A DNA stretch of 64,000 nucleotides from Climacium dendroides (GCA_950106755.1 OX467087.1:19658047-19722046), one strand, 5' to 3'; positions 1-12,524 are shown, numbered from the stretch's first letter. Notes: generated by a model not told the origin, from the sequence alone. Numbers and translations are program-made.

Positions 1-1383
1 TCACCATGTATTGGTGGAAATGCTCTGAGAATTGTCGTACCCTTTAAAGCATGAAGTTGAATAAGAATTCAAATGCAATTCAGAAAAAAGAATGGATGCA
101 TGTTCAATGTAGGTCAAAGAAGGGTTACAAGCGTACCCCTCAAAGTACAAAGTTGAACAAGAATTTAAATGCAATCCAAAAAAAGAATGGATACATGTTC
201 AATGTATGCCAAGGAAGGGTTACAAGTCAAAACACATCACAACTTTTCAAATAGTTACATGTGTTGAGGCAACACCATAGGTTGACCTTTCACTAAATGG
301 AGCAGTGCTTGGAGCTTCATAGTACTGTACAATAACATTATGGTCAAAGGTGGTTGCAAACAAAAGGGGATATTTGTGATTTTTTAAGAATTTTACTGTA
401 ACACATGGCCCTAGTACATGCTAAATCTTTAACTTAAAGCATGCCCATATTCAGAAGAAACTGCAATTTTGGTGGGCAAAGGAACTCTAGTATAGTACAG
501 TACAGTACTCTCACTTACAAGACCCTGCTGGGTCAGTAATCAGTGGTAAAAAAAGCCCGGACGGCAAGATTCCAATCCTTTTAATCTAAGAAAGGCTAAT
601 AGTACAACAGTGGTGCCCAGGTAGACAGAATTCAAAGGATTTCATCACATACGACGAACTGGAATTGGAATTTGTGCCCCAGCTGAAAAGCCTAAAATAA
701 CAGACCCTAGAATCCCTGCCTGATTTCAAGGAAACTCGGATACCACAGAATAGGGATAAGCTTATGGGATGTCTTCAGTTCTCGTCGAGCTACATAGATC
801 TCATAAAATATCATGATTGATGAGTTGAATGAGGAATTGGTGAATTCTAAACACACAACCTCCGTGCACACTCACTCTCAAATGTAAGTTTGAGTTTATA
901 ATATTTGCATTCAAAAAGTCAACACCAGCGTCTGTGCACAAACAAGTCCTACAAAAACACTTCGGCTATGGCGAACAAGGCAATACACTGATCTTCATTT
1001 AGATTGATACTAATCAATCCAGCTGGTGATAATCTACAATAAAGTACAACACAGTCCTCCAATTGGCAAGAAGGGATCGGTGACCATCTGCTAAGTCTAA
1101 TTTTCCTGCCAGAGAAAACTGCAGTCTGTTTCAAAGGCTGATCCAGAGTTAACACAACCTGTCAGCACGATCATGAATCGGTAGAGAAGGTTGACTAGTC
1201 GCTGCATAGCAACGTGATTTTCTTGTAGTGAATGATTGGCTTGAGACTGTCAGGTGGTGCACCTTGAAGGTCTCAAAAGAGCCCAATCGTCGCCTCGATT
1301 CACAAGCAAATAGAGAATAACGAAAGCTTCTGCAACAAGGCACCCTGTCGTGCAAATCGACCAACATGACTCGCCCTCTTAGG
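1..1383. other. Sequence downstream of CRIPT
   Basis: This is presumably the 3' untranslated region and flank of the minus-strand CRIPT gene. It holds a tandem duplication at about 36-228 and a short TACAGTAC-rich stretch near 492-512. I see no coding region with recognisable similarity. The small open frames here are short and look like chance. Confidence 0.5.
36..228. repeat. Two-copy tandem repeat, about 96 bp unit
   Basis: Unit one starts with CGTACCCTTTAAAGCATGAA at 36 and unit two with CGTACCCCTCAAAGTACAAA at 132, a period of 96 bp. Both units go on through a shared stretch ending in GGGTTACAAG. The copies differ at scattered bases, so the duplication is not recent. Confidence 0.75.
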
Positions 1384-3115
1384 TCAAACATTGCTTTGCT
1401 TGTATAATTTCGTGTCTAAGACTTGCTTCCCACACATGGCACATACACCTGCACTCAACCAGATTCAGGCACCTTAGGAGACATGATTGAACTACAGCGC
1501 AATTAGTGTCCAGACTAGATTAATTTAGAAAGCCACTTGCAAGTAAGATGGCGCAAGATGGAAAAGCTGATACCTTTCTTGTAGGAACACGATTGGCAGT
1601 ACTTTGCTTCTTGATGCAGCTGCTGCTTGCAGATTATGCACTTTGTTTTTCCATAAGGAGAAAACCTTCACACCACACACGATATTAAAACACCACCAAA
1701 CGCAATCCGGCTTGAAGAGATTCAAAATAGATGTACACAATTGAGTTAGACTCACCCTCCTTTTCCTGACCCACTCCCCTTTGCCCTACTTAAAGTATAA
1801 GGGAGACAATCTCGGCTTTCAAACCAAGGTAAGTACATCCAGAATCGCCACTTGAAATGAACGCGTGCTAGTGGCGATTCTGGGTTCCCATATTTTACAA
1901 GGAATAAAAAGAAAACTTTATTCACCGAGAGAATTTGATAAAAAGAAGCAGTACGAAGGTACATTCAAAAGCACACCTGTTCTTCTTAGAGAGCAGCTTG
2001 TTCTCGTTTATCTTCCGTCCACCCCCTTCAGTAGTATTACTAGCACCCTCCTTCCACTTGTCAGGTACTATCACTTTCGTCAGCTTCTTCTCACCTGCTC
2101 GATACCAAAACACACCTCAGTTAGAAAGAAAAAACAGGATTAAAGGAGCGTTATTAAAAATCACAACAAAGACTACACAACACTAACAACAAATTGCAAT
2201 CCAGGCAGGGGAGTGGGGAGTATAAATTGTTAAACTCCTTCTGAAAAAATGGGAGCTAGAGCCCCTCTGTCAGATGTCACAACGTATGTCCCTTGCCAAC
2301 TACTGCTAGAGTGGGATTGAATACACGGAGCATTGGCAACATTTATCAGTCATATCAACTAAGTAACGCAAAACCAAATCTGCAAATATGAGTCGCTGAT
2401 CTTTCCCTTACGTGAAATGCAACTTGGTAAAATTCTCGCAAAATAAAAATACCCACAACTGCTAGTTACCAGTAAGAACTTAAACGACTATTTCTTAGTT
2501 GGTGTTTATACTCCTATTGCACAATCACAAAATGAGTTTTCTATCAATGTACATCAGTTTTCTGGGTGCCGAACAAGCAGGCGAACCACGCCATGAGCAG
2601 CAGTGAAAACGAAATCACTGTCACGAATTGCACCGTGATCATTGTCCGAATGATCACCTGTAATCGCCTCACACTACCCCAGCGTTATCTGAAATTCATC
2701 CGCTATGTAAATAGTCGCAATTGATAGACAGAATAGGGCAATCAGGACAGGGAGAGACCATATGACCTAACCCTCTCCAATACAGAGCACTAAAGCTAAC
2801 GTATAACTTCGACAAATTCGGGATCAGGAATCAACCGAAAGAGTTTTATTTCACAAACCCTTCCCTAATCACGAACGGAGCCACCGCTACAAGTCATTTC
2901 CGCGATACAGAACACCGACTATATCACTCCAGGCGTGAAAATACAAGCTTAAAATACTTCAAATCCTATCCACCAACACCAAAAGCAAACTCGTTTCCCC
3001 ACTCGCACCAATCCATTCTCTCGCAACTCAAAAGCTTCGACAATAAATTCACGAAACCCTAAAACCCTCAGACTATAGCCACTAGCCACAGAAACTCACA
3101 TTTGTCGCACACCAT
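1384..3115 (-). CDS. CRIPT: CRIPT, cysteine-rich PDZ-binding protein homologue
   Basis: Four exons join to 291 nt and give 96 aa: 3100-3115, 1977-2094, 1574-1665 and 1384-1448. All introns are GT-AG and the frame is continuous. The protein starts MVCDKCEKKLTKVIVPDKWK and ends VCAMCGKQVLDTKLYKQSNV, which is clearly CRIPT, close to the usual length of about 100 aa. Four CxxC pairs (CDKC, CIIC, CQSC, CAMC) suggest zinc-binding knuckles. CRIPT was first described as a PDZ-domain partner in animals and is conserved across eukaryotes; its role in plants cannot be read from sequence. The start sits in the 16-nt first exon, 1 kb from exon 2, and would be missed by an ORF search. The gene is divergent from the COMMD2-like gene, with 408 bp between the start codons. 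Confidence 0.95.
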
Positions 3116-3523
3116 GGTCACCAGCGTCCGCTAACCGCAACCAAATTTTTTCTCAAGCTCCTCTCGCTGCTGCCGCAACAATCGAGTATGCTGTAATCTC
3201 AGAATCCAAAGTGCTGAACAACAGGAAGGTTAGAAGCTGCAGATGAAGAAGACAGACTTCGCGTTTGATACCATGCTTAATACCCTGGTTTGAACTTTAA
3301 TTCAGGCAAGGATGGGTATGTCCGGTTCTCACTGGTTCTCATCGTTAGAAGGCTCGAAGTCCGTGATCTTATTGATACCCTGGGACGACGGTGAGTAAAG
3401 TGTTGATGCCCTGGGACGACGGCAAGCTCTATTGGGTCCAGTTCTCAATTTTCGAAACCCTAATTTAAGCAAAATTAGGCTCTGTCCGAGTGATCGTCAT
3501 TGCGATGCACGGAATGCTTGACT
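3116..3523. promoter_or_regulatory. Shared divergent promoter of CRIPT and COMMD2-like
   Basis: The 408 bp between the two start codons must hold both 5' leaders and both promoters. A 20-bp direct repeat, TTGATACCCTGGGACGACGG, lies at 3372-3391 and again with one mismatch at 3403-3422. I see no clear TATA box placed for either gene. The arrangement suggests a bidirectional promoter; transcription start mapping would settle it. Confidence 0.55.
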
Positions 3524-4816
3524 ATGGCGAACCATGTGCAAGTGCCGCAGTTTCTTCTAGGCGCTGATGTTGCAGGTGATTTTTCCTTCCATTCTCTCTT
3601 CGCATTACATTTCAAAGGGCTAGTTTGGCAAATTTTTAGTACCCTGGTAGTAACGATGCTGGAATTGTTCAGAATTGTTTTCGATGTTAGGAATTTGCAG
3701 CAGATTTTAGGGTTGCCTGAAACTAATTGAAGCCAGTTTCACTCCATTCGTGCAGTGGCACAGGAATTTGCCAAAATCGCAGTGGATCGCATTGTGAAGA
3801 GTGAGGCCGGGACACGAGGGTTTGCAAAGGCAGCGAGGGTGTTGCAGGTCTCTATAGAAGATGTGGAACAGGCAGTGGCAGCTTTGACAGCATTGTTTGC
3901 CCGTGCGGTCCGATTACATCTGCAACATGCGGAGTTGCTCTCGCTTTTGAATGATGCAGGTAACACTCCTAATGTCAATTTGTTCAAACGATCACCACTC
4001 TTGGTTGGACTCAGCACAATGACTTTGCTTATGGTTTAATTCGTGGTTTATAGGTTTTGAGGAAGCAACCGGGGAGGTGCTAGCAGATACGTTTGCACAA
4101 AGACACCAAGAGCTCTTTGGTGTTGTTGCATTGAGTGGCACTTCGTATGGTCATCTTGATTGGCGTCTTGATATTCAGGTATTCATCATCTGGAACCTTT
4201 AGAGTACTGATCGAGCATTGAACGCTACTTATCCTCGTCCCGTTTCTATTTTGTTCGGCTGAAAATGCGGATCTTCATCTGCAATGGATCTTCAAAGCGT
4301 CCGGCTCGGAGGAAGAAACCCTGTAGAATGTTGAATGCCTCTTCTTGTTCTTCTAGTGCAAAAGATCCATATCGCAAACCCTAATTTCTCTACTCTACTG
4401 TTTTATTTATTTATGAAGTGTCCTCAAATTGCATCCTGAAGGTGGGATTGGGGGTCTCTGTCTACAGGAGGTCTTGAAAGCATTGGGCCTGGAGGAAGAA
4501 ACCCTATACTATGTTGGCTTTCTTCCTCTGGATCCTCTAGAGTACAAACTATCTGTAGTGGTGGCGTAAACCTATTTTCTCTAAGCTACCACAGCTTGCT
4601 CAAGAAATTCATCTGTTTTTGGAAACACAGGTTGCTAGTCGAAGTGTGCGACAACAAGCCAGCCCACGCTATTTACTGGCATTACAAACCTCTGATGGTA
4701 TGAAACACATCGAAGCCGATTACAGCGTGCTCAAGGATGTTTGTCTTCAATTGGAATCTGCTCTAGCCGAGTCTCGCAGTACTCGCAGTCGACGGTTTCT
4801 TCGGGTCTTCAGATAA
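3524..4816 (+). CDS. COMMD2: COMM domain-containing protein 2-like
   Basis: Four exons, 3524-3575, 3756-3959, 4054-4178 and 4631-4816, join to 567 nt and 188 aa; animal COMMD2 is about 199 aa. Residues of roughly 1-110 form the helical N-terminal part. The C-terminal COMM domain begins around GHLDWRLDIQVASRSVRQQ, which is very close to the COMMD2 signature. It ends in a basic tail, RSRRFLRVFR. COMMD proteins form hetero-oligomers in the Commander complex, which recycles membrane cargo from endosomes in animals. I chose the ATG at 3524; an in-frame TTG at 3500 lies upstream and is not a likely start. Intron 3 holds a degenerate internal duplication at about 4277-4350 and 4470-4545. The family is certain; COMMD2 rather than another paralogue is likely. 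Confidence 0.9.
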
Positions 4817-6464
4817 TGAATGCTACTGGGAGTTCAGCGACAAAGTTTGGGCCACTTTCTGGCATTGACTCGGCCTCTGTAATCGGCAAGTAAGGAACCC
4901 TGGTGTAACATACCCAGAGTTTAAGATTCTGAACTGTACAGTAGTACAATTGAGGTAGAAACATTCCCTGTTTGATAGAAGGTTCTTTCACATTGAGGCC
5001 TCTAAGACTGAGGCCATGAGTGTCATGTAGGTAGTCCGTTGATAGTGAGCTTTGTTGGTTCTGGACCAAGGCGAGGAGGCTTAATTTGCAGTCACAGAAG
5101 CTACACGTGACGAAATTGTCGTGGAATGATCCGCAACTACAGTTTTAATATGGTTTCCGTTATAGTTGTCCTACGAGCGTTCCACGATGGGAGAAGAATT
5201 TTTTCTTCCACACGGGGATAGATGTAAAACAATGTTTTACGCCACAAATGCCTGTAAAATTTGGGTACATAAAGCATTTTTTAATTTTGTGACCTTCTCC
5301 TGGTATGCTGTATATTCTTACCATTTCCCTTGGAATGCACGATGTGTATTGTTAATAAGGTCAAGTCTGATGACTCTGAAATTCGTGGTGCTTTACCAAT
5401 AAGGTTAAGCAAATGAAATGCTGTATTCAGACTTGGTAGAGGAGCAGGTTCTTTGGTGAAATTAGCAAGGCGAGAGCTACGTAACAAAGTCGAATGTATT
5501 TGCCAGGTGTTCCAGGAGTGCTCTTCAAGGTGTTCATACTCATAGCATTGTTAACCAACCTAAACCATTCCCCCTGGAGATTGGGATAAAATCTCCTGGG
5601 ATCCTTGGGAGTGAATTCAAATTTGACTCCCACTTTTTGGGAGAGCAAAAGGGTCCCTCTAATATTGTTTAATAATGTCATGTACATCAAGGATTGAACC
5701 CTAATTACTTATCTTAGCACCTCTTCTGTTGATGTGGTTTGTGGTTTGTTGGTGAAATCTAAACAATGATACCTCTGACGAGCGTACATATTGAAAGGCC
5801 TGGCAGGCTAACATCATAACAATGAAATATGCAAATGCTGCAATTCGAAGAGGTCACATGCCCGTACTAGGCGTGACGACAATACCGGTCCAAATGGTGT
5901 TGCTCATTCATTTATCCAATGCCTTATGGAATAATGTGTCAACGAGATTCGTTTAAATGCCAATGGTCTTTTGTGAAGGGATCATCGTTATATTGACAAT
6001 CCACGTCGGTTTTCCTTCGAATGTCATTCTCTTTCAGATTCTAAGCGTCCAAACTGCTTTCATCACATCACAGTGAATAACAGTCCGCAACAACTTAACT
6101 GTTCCCATCGGGAACCCTCTTGCCCGAAAGAAGCACCGTATGTATGAACATCTGGCTCCAGGAAAACTCTTCCGCACCGCAAGCGGGCAAATTGTTACAT
6201 TGCTGCCTTTGGCAGTATAAGGAAACAAACCGCATCATCTCTCCTCTACACCTTCATAACCATGCATGTCGCTCGACTTTCCTCATTTCCTAACTCTCGA
6301 ATGGAAATGTGAAAGAAAAAAACTAACCTTCAACAATACAGTACAGGTACATTCATACACGCTTCTAAAGCAGGGTTTGCTATTGTATCCTTTGATAACT
6401 TGATGAGAATCAGCATACACTCAAAACAAGTAACAGCAGCATTATCTCTTTCAGATGGAGTCGC
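4817..6464. other. Intergenic, no recognised gene
   Basis: This spacer separates the convergent COMMD2-like (plus) and HHL1-like (minus) genes. It should contain both 3' untranslated regions. Its open frames have no recognisable domain and weak codon structure, and I found no clear repeat. Confidence 0.5.
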
Positions 6465-8592
6465 CTACTTCTTGTTTTTAGATTCTCCTGCTTGATCTCC
6501 TGACGCAGCTGGGAGACTTCCTAGGCTGCCAAATGAGTCTCCAATTTTACCAAAGAAGCCCTTTACTTTGTCCACTACGGAATTCAGCTCTTCCTTGGGA
6601 GGAACCTGTAAACATCACAACATCGAGTGAATATCTTGTGTTTCAATCCCCAACCTCTGATCTCGCCACAAATCAGCTCAATCACTCAGTTGATAAACGA
6701 TCATCCAGGACAAAGGAAGTAGCAAAGCAAAGAGGTAAAAAGCTTTTATCTTACAGGAACGACATCTGAAGCAAATAGGGCTGACTGTGGTTTTGCTGGA
6801 TCCTGCAAGAGTCACTTGCCCAGTTAATACACTTCATAATTTTCAAGTCACAAGGTATGCGGTATGCCTCTTCCACCGTCATCTTGAATGATCAAGCGAT
6901 GTTTCGAAAAAGCGTACCATAACTTTGTAGCCATACTGAAATCCAGTGGCGGCCTTCAACACAGGATATTGCTTAATAGCGGTTTGTCGAATTGCTCGTT
7001 CGTCCTGAAATTCAAGTGCAGCCGCTTGAAGTAAATGACACAAATCGATCACGGAGCAATCAAGTGACTAACAAACCTCACTCAAAAGTTCGAGAGCTGC
7101 ACATTGCCGCCTTTGAGTTCATAATGTGCAGAACGCTACTAACGCCATCAATTCAAAAGCAAAGGGATACTACCAATACAAGCATCACTTTCCCAGAATG
7201 AAAAGCACTCAGCAATAATCCTTATATAGAGGGGGTGTCCAGAACTCGGGCTCCGTTTTTCAGTCAATAACATTGTTAATTACCTTGTAGATAACACCAG
7301 CTATATTCCGAGTCAATGTGCCTTCATAAAGCTTCTTTCCCCAGTCATTCTTCATAGCTCCCACCATCATTTTTGCTGTTGTTCCTCCCGTCACTACACT
7401 CAACGGATACCACCTTGGTACCTGCACATTACAAGCTAATTATATTCAGATATATTTCACCATGGGTTACTTTGCTCGCATCAAGGCCAGATAGGAATCC
7501 ATGACCCTAGCCCTAATAAGGGCTTACAAATGCCACAGTACCAAGATCCGGCAGATAGCCACCCTACACTAAAAATTTGCGGTCCACAGGCATAATCATA
7601 CGTCATAACAATTCAGGATCGTAGGCTCTGAATATGATATTGTATCAAACTCGAGCAATCAAATGGACTTAACAACCAGTTTCTTTAATTTAATGAAGAT
7701 GCTCATGCACCCTAGAGGAAACAGTAGGACTAAGGATTAGACTCCCCTACGTCTCAGATAATACACAGCCTTCGAGTCTGTTAGGAAAACCTAAAATTAG
7801 AAAAATATGTTCTGTATCGCTTCCAAGGTATTAATCTCCTCATCACTCAAGACACGGCTATATGCGACGATTTCAATCTAAACCAACGGGAATCAATCAA
7901 AGCAGCAAGCTACACTAAGATTTTGAACGCAATGCCCTATCCTACATAATAAGCCCCTCTTTACTCGCAGCCATTTCCAATTGCGATCTCTCTTGAAACT
8001 AATACAACCAAAATGACCTCGGAGTATAAAAATAGAACCATACGTACGCATATGCTAGGTTCCGATAAACAAAACAAAACTTCGGTTCACAGGCTCTCTC
8101 TCTATTTGACGATTTTAACCTCAATGTACGCGAATCAATTAAACCTAGACTAAGACCTTCAACTGAAAACACAATAAGCCCCTCATTACTCGCATTCATT
8201 CCCAATTGCAATCCCTCTTCAAACCAATACAACCAAAATTGACGCGCAGAGTATAGAAAGGAACCACGAACACGTACATTCAAGGTTCGGATAAACAAAA
8301 CGAACTTGGGATTATCGTCATCGTCCATCTTCGGCATCGCCGGCATCTGCTGCTTGTTCGGCTGCCTTCCAGGCATACCAGCCGTTCGCCTCCCCTTGGC
8401 TCGCACACTGAAGGAGGCTCCTCTCCTGTCGCTGCCGCTTGGATCCTCCGCTCTGCAACACGACTTTAACGCCACACCACCGCTTCCTAACATGAACGAC
8501 GTCTGATGCGAGCTCACCGACGCCGCGCGCTTCGTCGTCACCGCACACAAGCTGGACGGCCCGGGCGCAAGCGCCATCATTCTGGCCTCCAT
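6465..8592 (-). CDS. HHL1: HHL1-like chloroplast protein
   Basis: Five exons, 8278-8592, 7284-7421, 6918-7004, 6755-6802 and 6465-6605, join to 729 nt and 242 aa with all GT-AG introns. The first 60-70 residues are rich in Ser, Ala and Arg, as in a plastid transit peptide. A conserved core follows: MPAMPKMDDDDNPKFVLFIR, then WYPLSVVTGGTTAKMMVGA, then the Tyr- and Lys-rich TAIKQYPVLKAATGFQYGYK. The tail ends ESKNKK. I recognise this as the plant family of HHL1 (HYPERSENSITIVE TO HIGH LIGHT 1), a thylakoid protein tied to photosystem II protection and repair in Arabidopsis. That identification is from memory of the family, so family membership is firmer than function. Intron 1 carries a duplicated exon-1 end. 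Confidence 0.8.
7866..8308 (-). repeat. Tandem duplication spanning the end of HHL1 exon 1
   Basis: Two diverged copies of about 200-220 bp lie at 7866-8085 and 8108-8308, offset by 242 bp. The second includes the last 30 nt of HHL1 exon 1 with its splice donor. The first lies wholly within intron 1. Read on the minus strand, the intronic copy gives EPKFCFVYRNLAYAY, opposite the genuine NPKFVLFIRTLNVRV. The copies differ at many bases, so the event is old. Confidence 0.75.
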
Positions 8593-9439
8593 TTATCGCA
8601 AAAGAAAATCCAAAAATTCGGAAAATTTGTAGTCAGTCTCCAAGAAATCGCAAAACACCTAATTGAAAAATCTTCCACACAGAGATCCCCTTCCCAACAA
8701 AATCGCAATTGCATGAAATCTGCTCGATGCGCAGGCGCCGAGCAAAACCTGTCGAGGAGGGACGATGTTGAAGGGACTCCACAGCGACAGCATTCTAGCT
8801 TCGGTGTTATTAGCTTCGGAATGGATAGGGTCGGAATTAGGTTCGTCACTAGGCTTGGGAGGGTCCCCTATTCGTTGAGAAACTCCGTCCGGTTGCGAAC
8901 TTCCGTCTCAGCCTGTCGTTGGCACTCGGAATTGGAAGCACAATGCCGGCCACGTCGTTCTCTAAAATAGGTAGAATAAGAAAGAGTGCCTTGAATTTCC
9001 AAATTACCATTTAAAAAATACTAATAGCTCCTTCGGTCCTAAATTGATCTTCTTGTTGGCCATAATTTTTTTGTCCCGAAATGATCTTCTTGTTGTTGGA
9101 AGAAGGGGATTGGTAAGTAGTTTTTCACCCACTATAGCAAATACAATGGTCAAATTCCATTTCTATTGTGAATAATTCCTTGATTTGCAGTTTTTAATTG
9201 AAGAATTTCGATTCTATAGGCTCAATATGTTGATCACAGGAGTGGCTGATTATGTATGCTCCAATGGGAGCAAGTGAATGATGAAAGCAAATCATCATTA
9301 CACCTTTAGTTGATGGCCCCTCTTGTTTTGAATGGCACCTTGATTTAGTGCCTCTTGTCCACCAATGAGCTAGTGAGTGAATTGTGACATTGTGGAATTT
9401 TCAAGGAAATTCACTCCCATATCTTCCTATAGCCCACAA

Positions 9440-9805
9440 TTGAGGGGCCACTACACTAATGATGATAAATAGTGTTGGCAACACTAATCACGAAGCATAA
9501 TACTAATTGTCAACAATCCGGTTAATGTTACCAACACTAAATGTCAACATAGACACTATTTGTCAACTATTGGGTATAAATTTTTTACAAGTTTACATTT
9601 AGTGTTACCTAATTATTTCATCAAAATGCAAAGAAAAATGTATGAACTCAAGAAACCTATTACATACTCAAAAAAGTTACTACTCAGAAAAGTGAATACA
9701 ACACTAAATGCCAACTAATTGAAGTTTAGAGTGACCGGGGTAAAAGTCCAGGTAACCCTAATCACAACATAACGCTATTTATCATCATTAGTGTAGTGCT
9801 CCTCA
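9440..9805. mobile_element. MITE with long terminal inverted repeats
   Basis: The left end reads TTGAGGGGCCACTACACTAA and continues TGATGATAAATAGTGTT. The right end, read in reverse complement, is TTGAGGAGCACTACACTAAT and continues the same way. That gives inverted repeats of about 36 bp with few mismatches, around an AT-rich body of about 290 bp with no coding capacity. The ends contain CACTA, but no matching target duplication is seen at a CACTA boundary, so the superfamily is left open. Confidence 0.7.
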
Positions 9806-10049
9806 AAAATGGTTCAAAAATTCAATTTTCAAGCATTAAAAAACCACTCTTTAAAAAGAATTTGGAAACTCAAAATTTTGTGATAATAGGAGTGCAAAGA
9901 ACTTTACTAATTGCTCAAATTTTTTTGAAAAAAATGTTATTTTTAACCTTAATCCAGAACACTTTGTATAACAAGAAGATCCTTTTGGGATGGAAGAAGA
10001 TTCAAATTTCTATAATTGAAGGGTACCTAAAATTCAAAAAATAATACCT

Positions 10050-10052
<3 letters not shown>

Positions 10053-10098
<46 letters not shown>

Positions 10099-10099
10099 A
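10053..10099. repeat. AT/AC compound microsatellite
   Basis: An uninterrupted AT dinucleotide run of about 30 bp is followed directly by an AC run of about 15 bp. Confidence 0.95.
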
Positions 10100-10373
10100 C
10101 AATTATGAAAATAGTGAACTCTCTAGGCTTCACCTTGCGGGGGGTTGTAAATTCCATTTTCATCCAACACTTTCCTTCTTCAATATTCATAGGCTAATCT
10201 ATTCAATTCTTTTTGTTTGTTGAATTAATTGTTTCTTTAATGCCTTAAGAACCAAGCATTCAAAATTTGAACAATGGATGATTGCAAACACATTCCAAAC
10301 ACACAAAAATGTATTTTTTTCATCCATTTATATTTTTGAAGATTCTTGTGTTAGTTCTTTAATATTTGTATAG

Positions 10374-10690
10374 CATTACAAAAAAATTTAGGCCTCGGGA
10401 GGGCCGTTAGTGTCAACCCCCCGGGTGCAATTATAGAGGAAATAAACTGTTTTTTATTTATGTTTATTTTTTAATGACAGCAGCTAATGTGGCAAGCTAA
10501 TGTGGCACTATTTGTGCCACGTCAGCGCCACGTCAAGTTTTAGTATTTTTTTTAAAAAAAATTGAATTGAATTTTTTTTTTTAAATTTTAATTTTTTTTT
10601 TATATTTTATATTTTTCCTGTACTTGCGCTACGGCATGCCAAAAATCAAAACCTTAATAGCCCTCCGAAGGCCTGAAATTTTTTGTAATG
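10374..10690. mobile_element. MITE with 31-bp terminal inverted repeats
   Basis: The left terminus is CATTACAAAAAAATTTAGGC followed by CTCGGGAGGGC. The right terminus in reverse complement is CATTACAAAAAATTTCAGGC followed by CTTCGGAGGGC. The 317-bp body encodes nothing recognisable. The flanks TATAG and TATTG may be an imperfect 5-bp target duplication. The GC-rich inner ends stand out from the AT-rich surroundings. Confidence 0.8.
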
Positions 10691-12524
10691 TATTGATTTT
10701 GAAAACTTTACTTTGAAAAATTATGTAATTCAAAGGGTATTGGTAGGGCTATCCTCAAAAGGTGAATTTTTCAATTCAAAAAATGATTCTTCAAAAATGG
10801 TGTGAATAAAAGAATAAAATTTGTTTTCAAAAATCACTCTGATTAGAACTTGACATCCTTAATTCAAAGAAAAAAATATTCATTTTAAAATCACAAATAT
10901 TCAATTTACAATTGATTTTGGAAGGAATTTTTAATATTTGGCTTCTAATTTTATTGGAAAATATTGGCTTGTATGCTAGTTAATGTAATTGTATGGACAT
11001 GATCTGTGGATCTTATTTTATAACTATTAATTGAGAGTCATTGTTAATTTATTATTCTAAGATGTATTTTAGAATGCATCTTCACAATTTTGGAAATTTG
11101 GGCTACCAATAGTCCTTAAGGAGTTAAAAGGAGAAATCCAATTTTGCATTTGCTATTTCAATTACATCATACTATACTTCTCTTCACACCACATGCTTTG
11201 TGGCATGTAGTGACCTATGATGTAATAGTAGAAGGGGATTTGGTAATAGCTCAAATTTTAAGGTTACAGTTAGAAAAGTGATCATCTCATGGAAACAACA
11301 ATTTGTGCATTGTTGATAAATGCTCTTGAAAAAAATGCATTCCAACTATTATGTCCTTGATTGTTTGGCAAGATTCTAGTTTTTCTTTGTTTAGTTTCAT
11401 CATGAGTAAAGATCACAATATGACTAGTGTCGTAGAGGAGATCAAGAATATTTTTGTATCAAATTTGTATGAGTTGATGCATCTGATAAAGGCTGAGTGT
11501 TAGAGCTCAAGATGCCCAAGACTAAGTTTCAAATTGTTTTGTCACTTGAAGGAGTGAACAATGAGATCATGACAATTTGATAAGAAATTACTCAATTGTA
11601 AGTTTCAAGCAATAATTTTTATACATCTTATAGATATTCCTATAAGCACTATGAAAGAATTGTTCAAAGATTGGTATGCCGAAGAAGTTTGATGGAACAA
11701 TGTCCAAATTTAGTGGTTTTGTGATGCATGTGTAACTTTTTTTGGTACATGTATTAACCTCATTATCCTAATGGAGCTACTCAAGTTGGTTTTGTGGGCA
11801 CCATTAGAAGAAGTTTGAACCCTAAAGAGGACTATTACTTCCCCAATAGTGGGGAATGTTGGCCGAAATAATGGGAAAAAAAATTAGCGATTAGCAAGGC
11901 CTAGATGGTGCAAGAAGGTTTAACAAATACTTTAAAAAAACATTAAAAATAAATTTAAAATATAAATTTAAAATTAAATCCAAAATTATCAAACTCTAAT
12001 AGTTTGATGTGGTCGAATGTTGGTAGCATCAAATTGTGATTATTTTTTATTTTTTATTTATTTAAATAATAATAATTTTAAAAAAATATTAAAATATTAA
12101 AATATTTTATTATTAAATAATCTAACCAGCACTATGCTTGTTCACAACTTGGGGAACCTTTTCTTCATGGCCCTTTTGAGGTCTGAAATTTTCTTAATGA
12201 ATTCTATCCAAGAGTATTCTATTATAATTTTCTTCATTAAAGGAAAAAAATTCTCCTTTACTCCATACCATGGAAACATTTATGGAAGTATATTATATTG
12301 CATTTTATATCTACCTATGTTATTGATGTTTAACAATTCATCTATGATCTCAAATGGAATGACAAGGCCTTCATCAACCATTTCTAATTTGGCCTTGAAG
12401 ATGATATGAAGGACTTATTGATCACTATGCCAAGAGTGAATACTTTGGAGTTTATGACCTAAGCTATTACAATATGACAATTGTCTATTTGAGATGCGTC
12501 AAGCCAAAATAGTCTAATTAGAAT

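Noticed and set aside
3500..3523. Upstream TTG start for the COMMD2-like protein
   Set aside because: Eukaryotic nuclear genes rarely start at TTG, and the ATG at 3524 fits the family length.
9449..9798. Reading the 9.4 kb element as a CACTA transposon bounded exactly at CACTA
   Set aside because: The inverted match extends outward past CACTA, and the three bases on either side do not match as a target duplication.
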